From assembly GCA_963781285.1 (NCBI GenBank), contig CAWAFI010000022.1:1-64000 (forward strand): a DNA stretch of 64,000 nt. The letters run 5' to 3'. This stretch comes from CAIWHR01 sp963781285 (GTDB lineage: Bacteria > Pseudomonadota > Gammaproteobacteria > Burkholderiales > Casimicrobiaceae). The notes under the pieces are model-generated. The model saw only the letters and a list, made by a program, of their open reading frames with translations. It was not told where the DNA came from and searched no databases. Positions 44,257-53,179 of the stretch are shown here, piece by piece (position 1 is the first letter of the stretch; the number at the start of each line of letters is the position of its first letter). Made by a program: the position numbers and the translations under genes.

Positions 44257-45111
44257 GTGCCAACGACGGACCTCTCGCTCGGCGTCACGCTCGCGGTGCT
44301 CGGCGCCGGGGCGCTCCATGCCGGCTGGAACGCGCTGCTCAAGGGGGCGCCCGGTGGCGATCCCTTGCTCGACACCGCGACAGTCGTCGCCGGTTCCGCG
44401 GCGTGCGGATTGATCGTCATTCCATTCGTCGGGCTGCCCGATCCCGCGGCCTGGAAATTCGCCGCGGTCTCGGCGCTGATCCATTGGGGCTACTACGTCA
44501 CGCTGGCGCAGGCGTATCGGACCGGCGACCTGTCGTTCGCCTATCCGCTGATGCGCGGCACGGCACCGCTCATCACCGCCGTGCTCGGCATCGTGTTCCT
44601 GCGCGAGTGGCCGGCGCCACACGTTGCCGCAGGCATCGCGCTGATCTGCGCCGGCATCGTCAGCATCGCCTTCGTTCGGCACAACCGGCACCCGCCCTCG
44701 GCGGCGGCGTGGGCGTTCGCCAATGCCGCCATCATCGCCGTGTACACGCTGGTCGACGGGTCGGGCGCCCGCGCCTCGGGCAATCCGGCGAGCTACGTCG
44801 CGTGGCTTACTTTCGCCGAAGCCATTCCGTTTCTGCTCTGGATTCATGCGCGGCGCGGCGCCGCCGCGTTCGCCTATGTCCGGCGCGGCTGGCGGCGCGG
44901 GCTCGTCGGCGGTGCGGCCAGCCTCGCAGCGTACGGCATCGTGCTTTGGGCGATGACACGCGCGCCGGTCGCCGCGGTCGCCGCGCTGCGCGAAACCTCG
45001 GTGCTGTTCGCCGCGCTGATCGGCGCCGTCTGGCTGAAGGAAGGCTTCGGCCTCCCGCGACTCGCGGGCGCCGCGAGCGTCGTCGCCGGGGTCGCCGCGC
45101 TGAAGCTGTAA
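44257..45111 (+). CDS. EamA/DMT-family transporter
   Basis: A 284-residue inner-membrane protein with about ten helices in two EamA halves. Motifs include ALHAGWNALLKGAPGG at the N terminus, DLSFAYPLMRGTAPLITAVL at the end of the first half, and APVAAVAALRETSVLFAALI near the end. Start GTG 44257, six bases after the cotransporter stop, makes it the last gene of the phosphonate-linked run. It could export an amine or amino acid by-product; the substrate is unknown. Confidence 0.82.
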   Translation: MPTTDLSLGVTLAVLGAGALHAGWNALLKGAPGGDPLLDTATVVAGSAACGLIVIPFVGLPDPAAWKFAAVSALIHWGYYVTLAQAYRTGDLSFAYPLMRGTAPLITAVLGIVFLREWPAPHVAAGIALICAGIVSIAFVRHNRHPPSAAAWAFANAAIIAVYTLVDGSGARASGNPASYVAWLTFAEAIPFLLWIHARRGAAAFAYVRRGWRRGLVGGAASLAAYGIVLWAMTRAPVAAVAALRETSVLFAALIGAVWLKEGFGLPRLAGAASVVAGVAALKL

Positions 45112-45129
45112 GCGGAGCGCGCAAGAGGT

Positions 45130-45399
45130 TAGGGCCTGTTCACACTATGTCCACAAATGCGTTGCAGGGCCGAAAGGGCCAGGCGCGAGGCGCAAAACGA
45201 AGACGGGCCGGCTGCCCGGCGAGGCTTTGCAACAAAGTGCATGGCCCTTTCGGCAGCAACCCGGAGGGAACGGGCGCCCTGGGGCGCCACGCTGCGTTGC
45301 TTTCCTCGCCAAGACACCCGGTCTTGGCTTCGTCAAGCGCCTTGATTGGCGCCCCATGCCACCCGTTCGCGTTTGCGGTCATAGTGTGAACAGGCCCTA
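45130..45399. mobile_element. MITE-like element 2 with terminal inverted repeats
   Basis: The left end TAGGGCCTGTTCACACTATG (45130-45149) is repeated exactly, inverted, at 45380-45399, and similarity continues inward (CCACAAATGCG against CCGCAAACGCG). Length is 270 bases, the same as the element at 30973-31242. Both share ATGCGTTGC-GGGCC near the left end and GGCAGCAACCCGGAGGGA at about base 120. The interior is rich in further inverted repeats. It encodes no protein I can support and sits between two operons. Confidence 0.8.
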
Positions 45400-45443
45400 G
45401 TCACCGTCGTTCCTGCTCCTGCAATTCTGCCAGTAGCGCCACG

Positions 45444-47870
45444 ATGACCACTCCCCTCCCCAGCCATGCGCGCGTCGTCGTCGTCGGCGGCGGCATCGCC
45501 GGCGTTTCCACCGCCTATCACCTCGCGAAGCAGGGCATCCGCGACGTGGTGCTGCTCGAGCAGGGCAAACTGACATGCGGCACCACGTGGCACGCGGCCG
45601 GGCTGGTCGGCCAGACACGCGCGACGCGCAACGCGACCAGAATGAGTCGTTACGGTATCGAGCTCTACGCGTCGCTGGAACGGGAGACGGGGCTTGCCAC
45701 TGGCTGGAAGCAGTGCGGCAGTCTCAATGTCGCGAAGACGAAGGATCGCCTGACGCTGATGAAGCGGCAGATGGCCCGCGCGAAGAGTTTCGGCATCGAG
45801 TTCGAATTCGTTTCGCCGGCCGAAGCCCTCCGGATCGCGCCGATACTGCGCACCGACGATCTCGCCGGCGCCGTGTGGATTCCCGGCGACGGCAAGGCCA
45901 ACCCGACCGACCTGACGCAGTCGCTGGCGAAAGGGGCGCGGATGCAAGGCGCGACGATCGTCGAGGGCGTGAGGGCCACCGGCGTTGCAAGTGCGCGCGG
46001 CCGCGTCGCCGGCGTACGCTGGAGAACGGCGAGCGACGAAGGTACGATTGGCTGCGAGATTGTCGTCAACTGCGGCGGTCAGTGGGCGCGGGCGTTCGGT
46101 CGCCTGGCCGGGGTCAACGTGCCACTCTACGCCGCCGAACATTTCTATATCGTCACCGGCCAGATCGCCGGCGTCGCTCCTGATCTGCCGGTGATCCGGG
46201 ATCCCGACGGCTACCTCTACTACAAGGAGGAAGTGGGCGGCCTCGTGATGGGCGGCTTCGAGCCCGCCGCCAAGCCCTGGAGCGTCGAGCCGATTCCCGA
46301 TGGCTTCGAGTTCCAGCTCTTGCCCGAGGATTGGGACCACTTCGAGGTCCTGATGGCCAATGCAATCCACCGCACCCCGTGCCTCGAGACGGCCGAGGTG
46401 AAGTTGCTGCTCAACGGGCCGGAGAGTTTTACTCCGGACGGCAATTTCATCCTCGGCGAGGCCCCGGAACTCGCCGGCTATTTCGTCTGCGCCGGATTCA
46501 ATTCCGCCGGTATCGCGAACTCGGGCGGTGCCGGGAAGCTCATCGCCGAATGGATCGCCAACGGCGACGCGCCGCTTGACCTGTGGGACGTCGACCTGCG
46601 CCGGTTCGCACCCTTCCACGCCAATCGCAAGCATCTTGCCGACCGCACCGTGGAATCGCTCGGGCTGCACTATGCGATGCGCTGGCCGCGTGAGGAGCTC
46701 GCCACGGTACGCCCGTTGCGCCGCTCGCCGCTGTACGACCGGCTCGCCGCCAACGGCGCGGTGTTCGGCTCCAAGATGAACTGGGAGCGCGCGAATTACT
46801 TCCTGCCCGCCGGCGCGACGCCGCCTTCGTACACGCTCGGAACGCCTGGCTGGCTGCCCTACGTGCTGGAGGAGCAGCGCGCGTGCCGCGAGGAAGTGGT
46901 CGTCTTCGACCAGACATCGTTCTCGAAATTCGTGCTGAAGGGCCGCGACGCGCTCACCGTACTGCAGCGGCTGTGCGCAAACGAGATCGATGTGCCCGAA
47001 GGTACGATGGTCTACACCGCGATGCTCAACACGCGCGGCGGATTCGAAAGCGACCTTACGATCGTCCGTGTCGCGTCGGCCGAGTTTTTCATCATCACCG
47101 GATCGGCGCAGACGACGCGCGACTTGGCCTGGATCGAGCGCGCCATTCGCGCCGATGAGTGCGCGGCTCTGTTCGACGTGACAAGCGGATACTCGGTGCT
47201 CTCGGTGATGGGCCCGAAGGCCGAGGCGCTGCTCGATCGAGTCTCGGGAGACGACCTGTCGAAGACCGGCCTGCCGTTCTCGACCACCAAGGACATCGAC
47301 GTCGGCTACGCGCGCGTGCGCGCCGCACGGATGAGCTACGTCGGCGGGCCCGGCTACGAACTCTACGTCCCCTCCGACCAATGCGTTACGCTCTACGACG
47401 CGCTGTGGAGCGCCGGCGCGGAGTTCGGCCTCCGGGATGCCGGTTACTACACGATCGATGCCTTGCGCATCGAGGCGGGGCGCCGCGCGTGGGGCGCCGA
47501 GTTGTCACCGGACGAAACGCCTTGGGAGGCCGGCCTCGGCTACGCGGTCCGGATCGACAAGCCGTCACCGTTCGTGGGACGCGACGCATTGATCGCGAAG
47601 CCTGCGAGCGCGATTTCCAAGCGACTCGTCCTGCTGACTTTCGACGATCCAAACGCATTTCCGTGGGGCGGCGAACCGATCCTGATGAACGGCAGAAACG
47701 TCGGCGAGATCACGTCGGCTGGCTACAGCCGCAAGCTCGGCCGCGCTGTCGCGATGGGCTACGCCCGCGCCGATACACCGCTCACCGACGAGGCGATCCT
47801 TGCCGCGCGCTACGAGATCGACATCGCCGGCGAACTCACTGCAGCGACGCCGTACCTCAAGCTCCCGTAA
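45444..47870 (+). CDS. FAD-dependent dimethylglycine/sarcosine dehydrogenase-like protein
   Basis: An 808-residue two-part enzyme. Residues 1 to about 400 are a DAO-type FAD oxidoreductase (VVVVGGGIAGVSTAYHLAKQ, then GTTWHAAGLVGQTRATRN with the His expected to bind FAD, and FVCAGFNSAGIANSGGAGKL). Residues about 430-800 are the folate-binding GcvT/aminomethyltransferase part (FDQTSFSKFVLKGRDAL, MSYVGGPGYELYVP, DALRIEAGRRAWGAELSPDE). Such enzymes oxidise N-methyl glycines and pass the one-carbon unit to tetrahydrofolate. FolD at 35.3 kb could use that product. The exact amine is not known. ATG 45444 follows the MITE-like element. Confidence 0.88.
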   Translation: MTTPLPSHARVVVVGGGIAGVSTAYHLAKQGIRDVVLLEQGKLTCGTTWHAAGLVGQTRATRNATRMSRYGIELYASLERETGLATGWKQCGSLNVAKTKDRLTLMKRQMARAKSFGIEFEFVSPAEALRIAPILRTDDLAGAVWIPGDGKANPTDLTQSLAKGARMQGATIVEGVRATGVASARGRVAGVRWRTASDEGTIGCEIVVNCGGQWARAFGRLAGVNVPLYAAEHFYIVTGQIAGVAPDLPVIRDPDGYLYYKEEVGGLVMGGFEPAAKPWSVEPIPDGFEFQLLPEDWDHFEVLMANAIHRTPCLETAEVKLLLNGPESFTPDGNFILGEAPELAGYFVCAGFNSAGIANSGGAGKLIAEWIANGDAPLDLWDVDLRRFAPFHANRKHLADRTVESLGLHYAMRWPREELATVRPLRRSPLYDRLAANGAVFGSKMNWERANYFLPAGATPPSYTLGTPGWLPYVLEEQRACREEVVVFDQTSFSKFVLKGRDALTVLQRLCANEIDVPEGTMVYTAMLNTRGGFESDLTIVRVASAEFFIITGSAQTTRDLAWIERAIRADECAALFDVTSGYSVLSVMGPKAEALLDRVSGDDLSKTGLPFSTTKDIDVGYARVRAARMSYVGGPGYELYVPSDQCVTLYDALWSAGAEFGLRDAGYYTIDALRIEAGRRAWGAELSPDETPWEAGLGYAVRIDKPSPFVGRDALIAKPASAISKRLVLLTFDDPNAFPWGGEPILMNGRNVGEITSAGYSRKLGRAVAMGYARADTPLTDEAILAARYEIDIAGELTAATPYLKLP

Positions 47871-47905
47871 CCGACGGCGCGCGTCCGACGAGTCGATCCT
47901 GCCCC

Positions 47906-48807
47906 ATGCGCGCCGTCCCTCGCCATCTATCGCGGCTCCTCGAAAGGCCAGGTGCCTTCGCACTGCGCGTGCTGCGGAGTTTCCGCGCCAACCAGGGCTT
48001 CCTGCTCGCAAGCGCGGTCGCGTTCAACACGCTGCTCTCGATTCTGCCCCTGCTGATCCTCGTCCTGGTCGCGTTGACGCAATTCGTCGACGAAGCGTTG
48101 CTGCTCTCGACGCTGGGCCGGTACCTCGAGCTGCTGGTTCCTGGCCTGTCGCAAGCGATCATCCGTGAGCTGTCGGAGTTTCTGGCGCACCGCGACGGCG
48201 TCGGCTGGGTACTGGTCGCAACGCTCGTGTTCTTCAGCTCGCTTGCCTTCACCGTGCTCGAGAATGCGATGTCGGTGATCTTCTTCCACCGTGTCGCGAT
48301 CCGGCGGCGGCGCCTGGTCGTCTCGCTACTGATCCCGTTCGGCTACATCCTGTTCCTCGCCGTGGGGCTGCTGCTGATGACGCTAGTCTCGGGAGCGTTG
48401 CAAGCGATAGGCAATCAAAGTGTCGAGGTCCTCGGATCGACGCAGTCGCTGTCCCGCGTGTCCGCCTTTCTCTTCTACCTCGTCGGCGTCGCTGGCGAGA
48501 TCCTGGTGCTGACGTCGATCTACATGGTGATGCCGGTCGGGCGCCCCACGCTCTCGCACGCGCTGATAGGCGGCGCCACCGCCGGTCTGCTGTGGGAAGT
48601 CACGCGCCATCTGCTGGCGTGGTATTTCTCGACGCTGTCGCAGGTGAACGTCGTCTACGGGTCGCTGACGACGGCAATCGTCGCACTTCTGAGTCTCGAG
48701 ATCGCGGCGCTCCTGCTGCTGCTCGGCGCGCAGGTGATCGCCGAATACGAGCGCTTCTGCACCGAGCCGCGCGCGGGCCTCCACCGGAGGCGCTGCACAC
48801 GGATTAG
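47906..48807 (+). CDS. YihY/BrkB-family inner-membrane protein, probable 3' frameshift
   Basis: A membrane protein of about 300 residues with six predicted helices and the family's patterns: FLLASAVAFNTLLSILPLLI, FFSSLAFTVLENAMSVIFFH and ATAGLLWEVTRHLLAWYFST, ending ALLLLLGAQVIAEYERF. Members were once called RNase BN, but that activity is not supported for them. Start ATG 47906. The frame as read has no stop until 49216, which would overlap the IclR gene by 305 bases with low-complexity Arg-rich sequence. One missing base around 48775-48800 would place a TAG at 48805-48807 and give the usual length, so I end it there. Confidence 0.8.
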
Positions 48808-48911
48808 CGGCGCGAGCGGCGCACGGCAGGGGCGCACGCGTGGCGCCGCCCGGCAGGCGCCAAGTGTGATAGCGTTGCCGCATCCGGCTTCGCGCCGACC
48901 TCCGCTGCCCG

Positions 48912-49748
48912 ATGCCTCACCGCTTCTCCACGCCACCGCGGCGCGGCCGCACACCGTCGAAGCCCGGCGGGACGACCACCGCGCAGGTGCAGAGCCTGAC
49001 GCGCGGCCTCAACATCCTCGAAGCGCTGGCGAAGGCCGAAGGCGGCCTCACACTGACCGACGTGGCGCAACGGGTGAGCCTGCCGGCCTCGACGGCGCAC
49101 CGGCTGCTCGCAACGCTCGACCGTATGGGCTACGTCTACCAGGCGGGCGACCTCGGGCGCTGGCACGTCGGCCTGCAGGCGTTCGCCGTCGGCTCGACGT
49201 TTCTCGCCAGCCGTGATTTCGTTGCCCAGAGCCACCCGCACATGCGGCGGCTGATGGAGCAGTCGGGCGAGACGGCGAATCTCGCGATCCTCGACGGCAC
49301 CGAAGCGGTGTTCATCGACCAGGTCCAGTGCCGCGAGATGATGCGGACAATCGTCAAGCTGGGCAGCCGCGTCCCGCTGCACGCGTCCGGCGTGGGCAAG
49401 GCGATCTTCGCGTCGCTGCCCGACGAGCAGATCGACGCGATACTCAAGGTGAAGGGGTTGCCGCGGATCACCGGCCACACGATCACGGCGCCGGAGACGA
49501 TGTGGGCAGCGCTCAAGGTGATCCGGCAACGCGGCTGGTCGTTCGACGACGAGGAACACGCACTCGGCACGCGCTGCGTCGCCGCCAGCATCTACGACGA
49601 GCACGCGGAACCGCTGGGGGCGATCTCGCTCGCGGGACCGTCGACGCGCCTGCCCGACGAACGGATCCGGCAATTGGGCCCGGTGGTCGCGCACGCGGCG
49701 GAAGAACTGACGCGGCGACTTGGCGGCCGCTGGCCGCATCCCTTCTGA
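48912..49748 (+). CDS. IclR-family transcriptional regulator
   Basis: A 278-residue regulator. The winged helix is LTRGLNILEALAKAEGGLTL then RVSLPASTAHRLLATLDRMG. The C-terminal effector domain has FVAQSHPHMRRLMEQSGETA, SRVPLHASGVGKAIFASLPD and AISLAGPSTRLPDERI. Effectors are usually small organic acids. It lies after the YihY gene and converges on nagZ; which operon it controls is not evident, though the methylglycine dehydrogenase upstream is a candidate. Confidence 0.9.
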   Translation: MPHRFSTPPRRGRTPSKPGGTTTAQVQSLTRGLNILEALAKAEGGLTLTDVAQRVSLPASTAHRLLATLDRMGYVYQAGDLGRWHVGLQAFAVGSTFLASRDFVAQSHPHMRRLMEQSGETANLAILDGTEAVFIDQVQCREMMRTIVKLGSRVPLHASGVGKAIFASLPDEQIDAILKVKGLPRITGHTITAPETMWAALKVIRQRGWSFDDEEHALGTRCVAASIYDEHAEPLGAISLAGPSTRLPDERIRQLGPVVAHAAEELTRRLGGRWPHPF

Positions 49749-49755
49749 CGCCGGA

Positions 49756-50730
49756 TCAGGCCGGGCACGCTCCCGGCTTGCGGCCCGCCATCGCCGCCGC
49801 GCGTCGCGCGAGATCGGAATTCGCGGCTGGCTTCCACCGTGCGAGCAGATCGTCGGCCGCCGCGTGATCGTTGCTGGTGAGCACAATGTCGCAGCCGGCG
49901 GCGGTTGCCGCCTCGGCACGCGCGACAATGTCACCCACCGCGAACGCGCCCGCCATGCCGAGGTCGTCGGAAAAAATGGCGCCGTCGAATTGGAGCGAGC
50001 CGCGCAGGATGTCCTGCAGCCAGCGATGCGAATAGCCTGCCGGTACGGCATCGATGGCGGGATAGACGACATGCGCCGGCATGATGCCTTCGACTCCATG
50101 CGCGACCAGTGCTGCGAACGGCACCAGGTCGTCGGCACCGATCGCGGCGTAGGGCCGATCGTCGATCGGAACGTCGACGTGCGAGTCGGCCGTGACATGG
50201 CCATGGCCGGGAAAGTGCTTCCCCACCGCGGCCATGCCGCCCGCTCGCAGCCCATTGTGCAGCGCAGCCGCGAGATGCGCAGCGGCGTTCGGGTTGCGAT
50301 GAAATGCGCGGTCGCCGATCACGGCGCTGGCACCGTAATCCAGATCGAGCACCGGAGTGAAGCTGAAGTCGATGCCTCCCGCGCGCAGCTCAGTCGCGAT
50401 CGTCCAGCCGAGCCGAACCGCTTCGCGCGCGGCGCCGGCGAGATCGCGATCCCACCATTCGCCCAGCGTGCGCATCGGCGGAATCAGCGTGAAACCGTCC
50501 CGAAAGCGCTGGACGCGGCCGCCCTCGTGATCGACAGCGATCAGCAGCGGCGGCTCGCGGAGGGTGCGAATCGCCGCGGTCAGTGCAACGAGCTGCGCCG
50601 GCGATTCGAAGTTGCGGGTGAACAGGATCACGCCGCCGGTCGAAGGATGCGCGAGCCGCTCGCGGTCGGCGGCCGTCAGCGCGGTACCTTCGACGCCGAG
50701 CATGACGGGGCCGCGGGGAAAGGAACTCAT
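49756..50730 (-). CDS. nagZ: beta-N-acetylhexosaminidase
   Basis: A 324-residue cytoplasmic glycoside hydrolase family 3 enzyme that removes GlcNAc from anhydro-muropeptides during cell-wall recycling. Substrate loop GKHFPGHGHVTADSHVDVP and the catalytic Asp in AIFSDDLGMAGAFAVGD; also VDHEGGRVQRFRDGFT near residue 65. Length matches the family. It sits 43 bases downstream of pdxJ on the same strand; in related genomes acpS often lies between the two, but there is no room for it here. Confidence 0.95.
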   Translation of the reverse strand: MSSFPRGPVMLGVEGTALTAADRERLAHPSTGGVILFTRNFESPAQLVALTAAIRTLREPPLLIAVDHEGGRVQRFRDGFTLIPPMRTLGEWWDRDLAGAAREAVRLGWTIATELRAGGIDFSFTPVLDLDYGASAVIGDRAFHRNPNAAAHLAAALHNGLRAGGMAAVGKHFPGHGHVTADSHVDVPIDDRPYAAIGADDLVPFAALVAHGVEGIMPAHVVYPAIDAVPAGYSHRWLQDILRGSLQFDGAIFSDDLGMAGAFAVGDIVARAEAATAAGCDIVLTSNDHAAADDLLARWKPAANSDLARRAAAMAGRKPGACPA

Positions 50731-50773
50731 GATGGCCCCGGATGCACGCGGCGAATCGGCAGCGGGCCGACCC

Positions 50774-51526
50774 TCACGCCGGCCGCGCCGCCTCGCGGAT
50801 CAGCGCCTTCATCTGGCGCACCGCTTCGCGCAACCCGACGAACACGGACCGCGCGACGATCGCGTGCCCGATGTGCAGCTCGCGCACGCCGGGAACCGCC
50901 GCGACCGGCTGCACATTGAAATAATTGAGCGCGTGGCCGGCGTTGAAGCGCATCCCGGCCTGCCGCACCGCTTGACCCGCGGTACGGATCTTCGCGAGCT
51001 CCGCGAGCACCTCGGCGCCCTCCCGATCGCGGCCTTTCGCGTGGAATGCGTGCGCATACGGCCCGGTATGGATTTCGCAGACCTTGGCGCCGATGCGGAG
51101 CGCGGCCTCGATCTGCCGCAGGTCCGCGTCGATGAAGACGCTGGTGACGATCCCGGCCGCGGCAAGGCGCGCGACGGCGGCCGCGAGCATTTCTTCCTTG
51201 GCGACGATGTCGAGTCCCCCTTCGGTGGTAATTTCCTTCCGCCCTTCCGGCACCAGCATCGCCATCTCGGGCTTCAACTGGCACGCGATCGCGACCATTT
51301 CGGCGGTTGCCGCCATCTCCAGGTTGAGCTTGATGTGCGTAAGCTCGCGCAGGCGGCGCACATCCTCGTCCTGAATGTGGCGCCGATCCTCGCGCAGGTG
51401 CACGGTGATCCCGTCGGCGCCTCCCAGATGCGCCTCGACCGCGGCCCACACCGGGTCCGGCTCCCAGGTGCGGCGCGCCTGGCGCAGCGTGGCAACGTGG
51501 TCGATGTTGACGGAAAGCTCAATCAC
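50774..51526 (-). CDS. pdxJ: pyridoxine 5'-phosphate synthase
   Basis: A 250-residue TIM-barrel enzyme making pyridoxine 5'-phosphate from 1-deoxyxylulose phosphate and aminoacetone phosphate. Motifs: ELSVNIDHVATLRQARRTWE, GITVHLREDRRHIQDEDV, LVPEGRKEITTEGGLD, EIHTGPYAHAF and HALNYFNVQPVAAVPGVREL. The start is set at GTG 51524-51526 (usual MIELSVNIDHVA); an ATG six codons upstream is possible. Either way it overlaps the end of recO. Confidence 0.95.
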   Translation of the reverse strand: MIELSVNIDHVATLRQARRTWEPDPVWAAVEAHLGGADGITVHLREDRRHIQDEDVRRLRELTHIKLNLEMAATAEMVAIACQLKPEMAMLVPEGRKEITTEGGLDIVAKEEMLAAAVARLAAAGIVTSVFIDADLRQIEAALRIGAKVCEIHTGPYAHAFHAKGRDREGAEVLAELAKIRTAGQAVRQAGMRFNAGHALNYFNVQPVAAVPGVRELHIGHAIVARSVFVGLREAVRQMKALIREAARPA

Positions 51527-52280
51527 GGTGATGGTGCCCCTCATCGTCGAGCGCCTGCAGGTCCTGCACGACGCGGCGGCTCTCGACGCCACGCTGCTCG
51601 AGATAGTGGTCGAGCACCTCTCGCATCAAACGCTTGGCCTCGGCCGCGGTCTCGGCATCCTGGTAGCGCTGATCCGCGAGTGCGATCAGCGTCGCACCGC
51701 GCACCAACGGCCATTTCGTTCCCGGTCCCGGCGCGGTCCGCCGTGGCCCGAGATCGAAGGCGTAATGGTAGCGTGCCGCCGGATCGACCGGCGCGCCGGT
51801 ATCGGCTTCGCGCACGAGAGGCAGCGCGTAGCCCATCTCCGCCAACAGGCGCACCTCGAAGTAGCGCAGCACCGCGGCCTGGTCCGGTCGCCGCGCCAGG
51901 TCGGCGAGCGCGCTCTCATAGTCGGCAAAGAGCCGCGGGTGCGCATCCTCGCGCGGCAGAAGTTTCAGCAAGAGCTCGTTCATATAGAAGCCGCACAGGA
52001 GCGCGGAGCCGCCGACGCGGGGCAGCCCGCCGCGCCACTCGGCCTTGCGCAACGTCTTGAGCTCCTGCTGACCCCACCACGAAACGAGCAGGGGCTGGAA
52101 TCCCTGCAACAGGCCGCGCAGCTCCGAACGCGGGCGCCGAGCGCCGCGGGCGACCATGGCGACGCGGCCGTAATTCCGCGTGAAGGCCTCGACGATGAGG
52201 CTGGTTTCGCGATAGGCGTACGCGTGGAGAACGAACGCGGGCTCGTCGTCGCGGCGGAGCGGTTGCGCACGGGTCGGCAT
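51519..52280 (-). CDS. recO: DNA repair protein RecO
   Basis: A 253-residue RecO, which loads RecA in the RecFOR pathway. The N-terminal OB fold starts EPAFVLHAYAYRETSLIVEA with VAMVARGARRPRSELRGLLQ. The helical part has CGFYMNELLLKLLPREDAHP and YFEVRLLAEMGYALPL. The zinc-finger Cys residues of some RecOs are absent, as in many betaproteobacteria. Its start overlaps the era stop (TGATG) and its end overlaps pdxJ. Confidence 0.93.
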   Translation of the reverse strand: MPTRAQPLRRDDEPAFVLHAYAYRETSLIVEAFTRNYGRVAMVARGARRPRSELRGLLQGFQPLLVSWWGQQELKTLRKAEWRGGLPRVGGSALLCGFYMNELLLKLLPREDAHPRLFADYESALADLARRPDQAAVLRYFEVRLLAEMGYALPLVREADTGAPVDPAARYHYAFDLGPRRTAPGPGTKWPLVRGATLIALADQRYQDAETAAEAKRLMREVLDHYLEQRGVESRRVVQDLQALDDEGHHHRD

Positions 52281-53179
52281 CAGTAACCGAAGCGTTTCAA
52301 GAGCGCTTCGTCGTCGGCCCAGCCCTTCTGCACGCGTACCCAGACCTCGAGGAACACCGGTCCGCCGAACAGCCGTTCCATCTCGGTACGCGCCTTCGTC
52401 GCGATCTCCTTCATCTTCGACCCGCCCTCACCAAGCAGGATCGCCCGCTGATTCTCCCGCTCGACGACGACGGTCGCATGAATCCGCCGCAGCTCGCCCT
52501 CCTGCACGAAGCGGTCGATGGCGACGGTCGTCGCATAGGGAACCTCCTCGCCCAGCAGCCGAAAGATCTTCTCGCGGACGAATTCGGCGGCGAGAAAGCG
52601 CTCGTCGCGGTCGGTGATCTCGTCGGCGCCGTAGAGTTGGGGCGCCTCGGGCAAGAGCGCCCGGATTTCCGCCTGCAACGTCTCCAGCGCGTGCTCCTTT
52701 TCGGCGCTGACCGGTACGATCGCGGCGAACGGGAACAGCGCGGCAAGCTCCGCCATCTGCGGCAAGAGTGCGTTCTTGTCTTTCAATGCGTCGACCTTGT
52801 TCAGCGCTGCGACAACCTTGGCGCCCGCAGGCAGCAGACGGATCACCGTGCGATCGGCATCGACGGTGCGGCCCGCCTCGAGCACGAGCACCGCCGCATC
52901 GACGTCGGCGAGGCTCTGCGCCACCGCCTTGTTCATCCGTTCGTTGAGGCGCGAGCGGTGCCGGGTCTGGAAGCCAGGCGTGTCGACGAAAACGAACTGC
53001 GCGCCGGGCGTGGTCAGGATGCCGGTGATGCGGTGGCGTGTCGTCTGCGCCTTTTGCGACGTGATGCTGACCCGTTCCCCGACGAGTCGGTTCAGCAGCG
53101 TGGACTTGCCGACATTCGGGCGGCCGACGATTGCGACGTGGCCGCAACGAAAGCCTGGCGCCGGCGTCGCGTCAGTCAC
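52280..53179 (-). CDS. era: GTPase Era
   Basis: A 299-residue GTPase that binds 16S rRNA and helps 30S maturation. G1 is VGRPNVGKSTLLNRL, G2 the TTRHR loop, G3 DTPGFQ, G4 NKVD and G5 VSAEKEH. The KH RNA-binding domain is present at the C terminus (AILLGEGGSKMKEIATKART). The start is the GTG at 53177-53179, which overlaps the rnc stop as GTGA. It is part of the lepB-rnc-era-recO run. Confidence 0.96.
   Translation of the reverse strand: MTDATPAPGFRCGHVAIVGRPNVGKSTLLNRLVGERVSITSQKAQTTRHRITGILTTPGAQFVFVDTPGFQTRHRSRLNERMNKAVAQSLADVDAAVLVLEAGRTVDADRTVIRLLPAGAKVVAALNKVDALKDKNALLPQMAELAALFPFAAIVPVSAEKEHALETLQAEIRALLPEAPQLYGADEITDRDERFLAAEFVREKIFRLLGEEVPYATTVAIDRFVQEGELRRIHATVVVERENQRAILLGEGGSKMKEIATKARTEMERLFGGPVFLEVWVRVQKGWADDEALLKRFGY

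Noticed and set aside
42799..44847. Long open frame of about 680 codons on the minus strand
   Set aside because: It lies antisense to the Na/phosphate cotransporter and DMT genes, which have clear family motifs. The translation is Arg/Glu/Asp rich with no domain, typical of a shadow frame in high-GC DNA.
42426..45389. 987-codon plus-strand open frame across three genes
   Set aside because: It overlaps three recognisable genes in another frame and is low-complexity Arg-rich sequence.
45333..47381. Long open minus-strand frame opposite the FAD/GcvT gene
   Set aside because: Same shadow pattern; the plus-strand gene has complete FAD and GcvT motifs.
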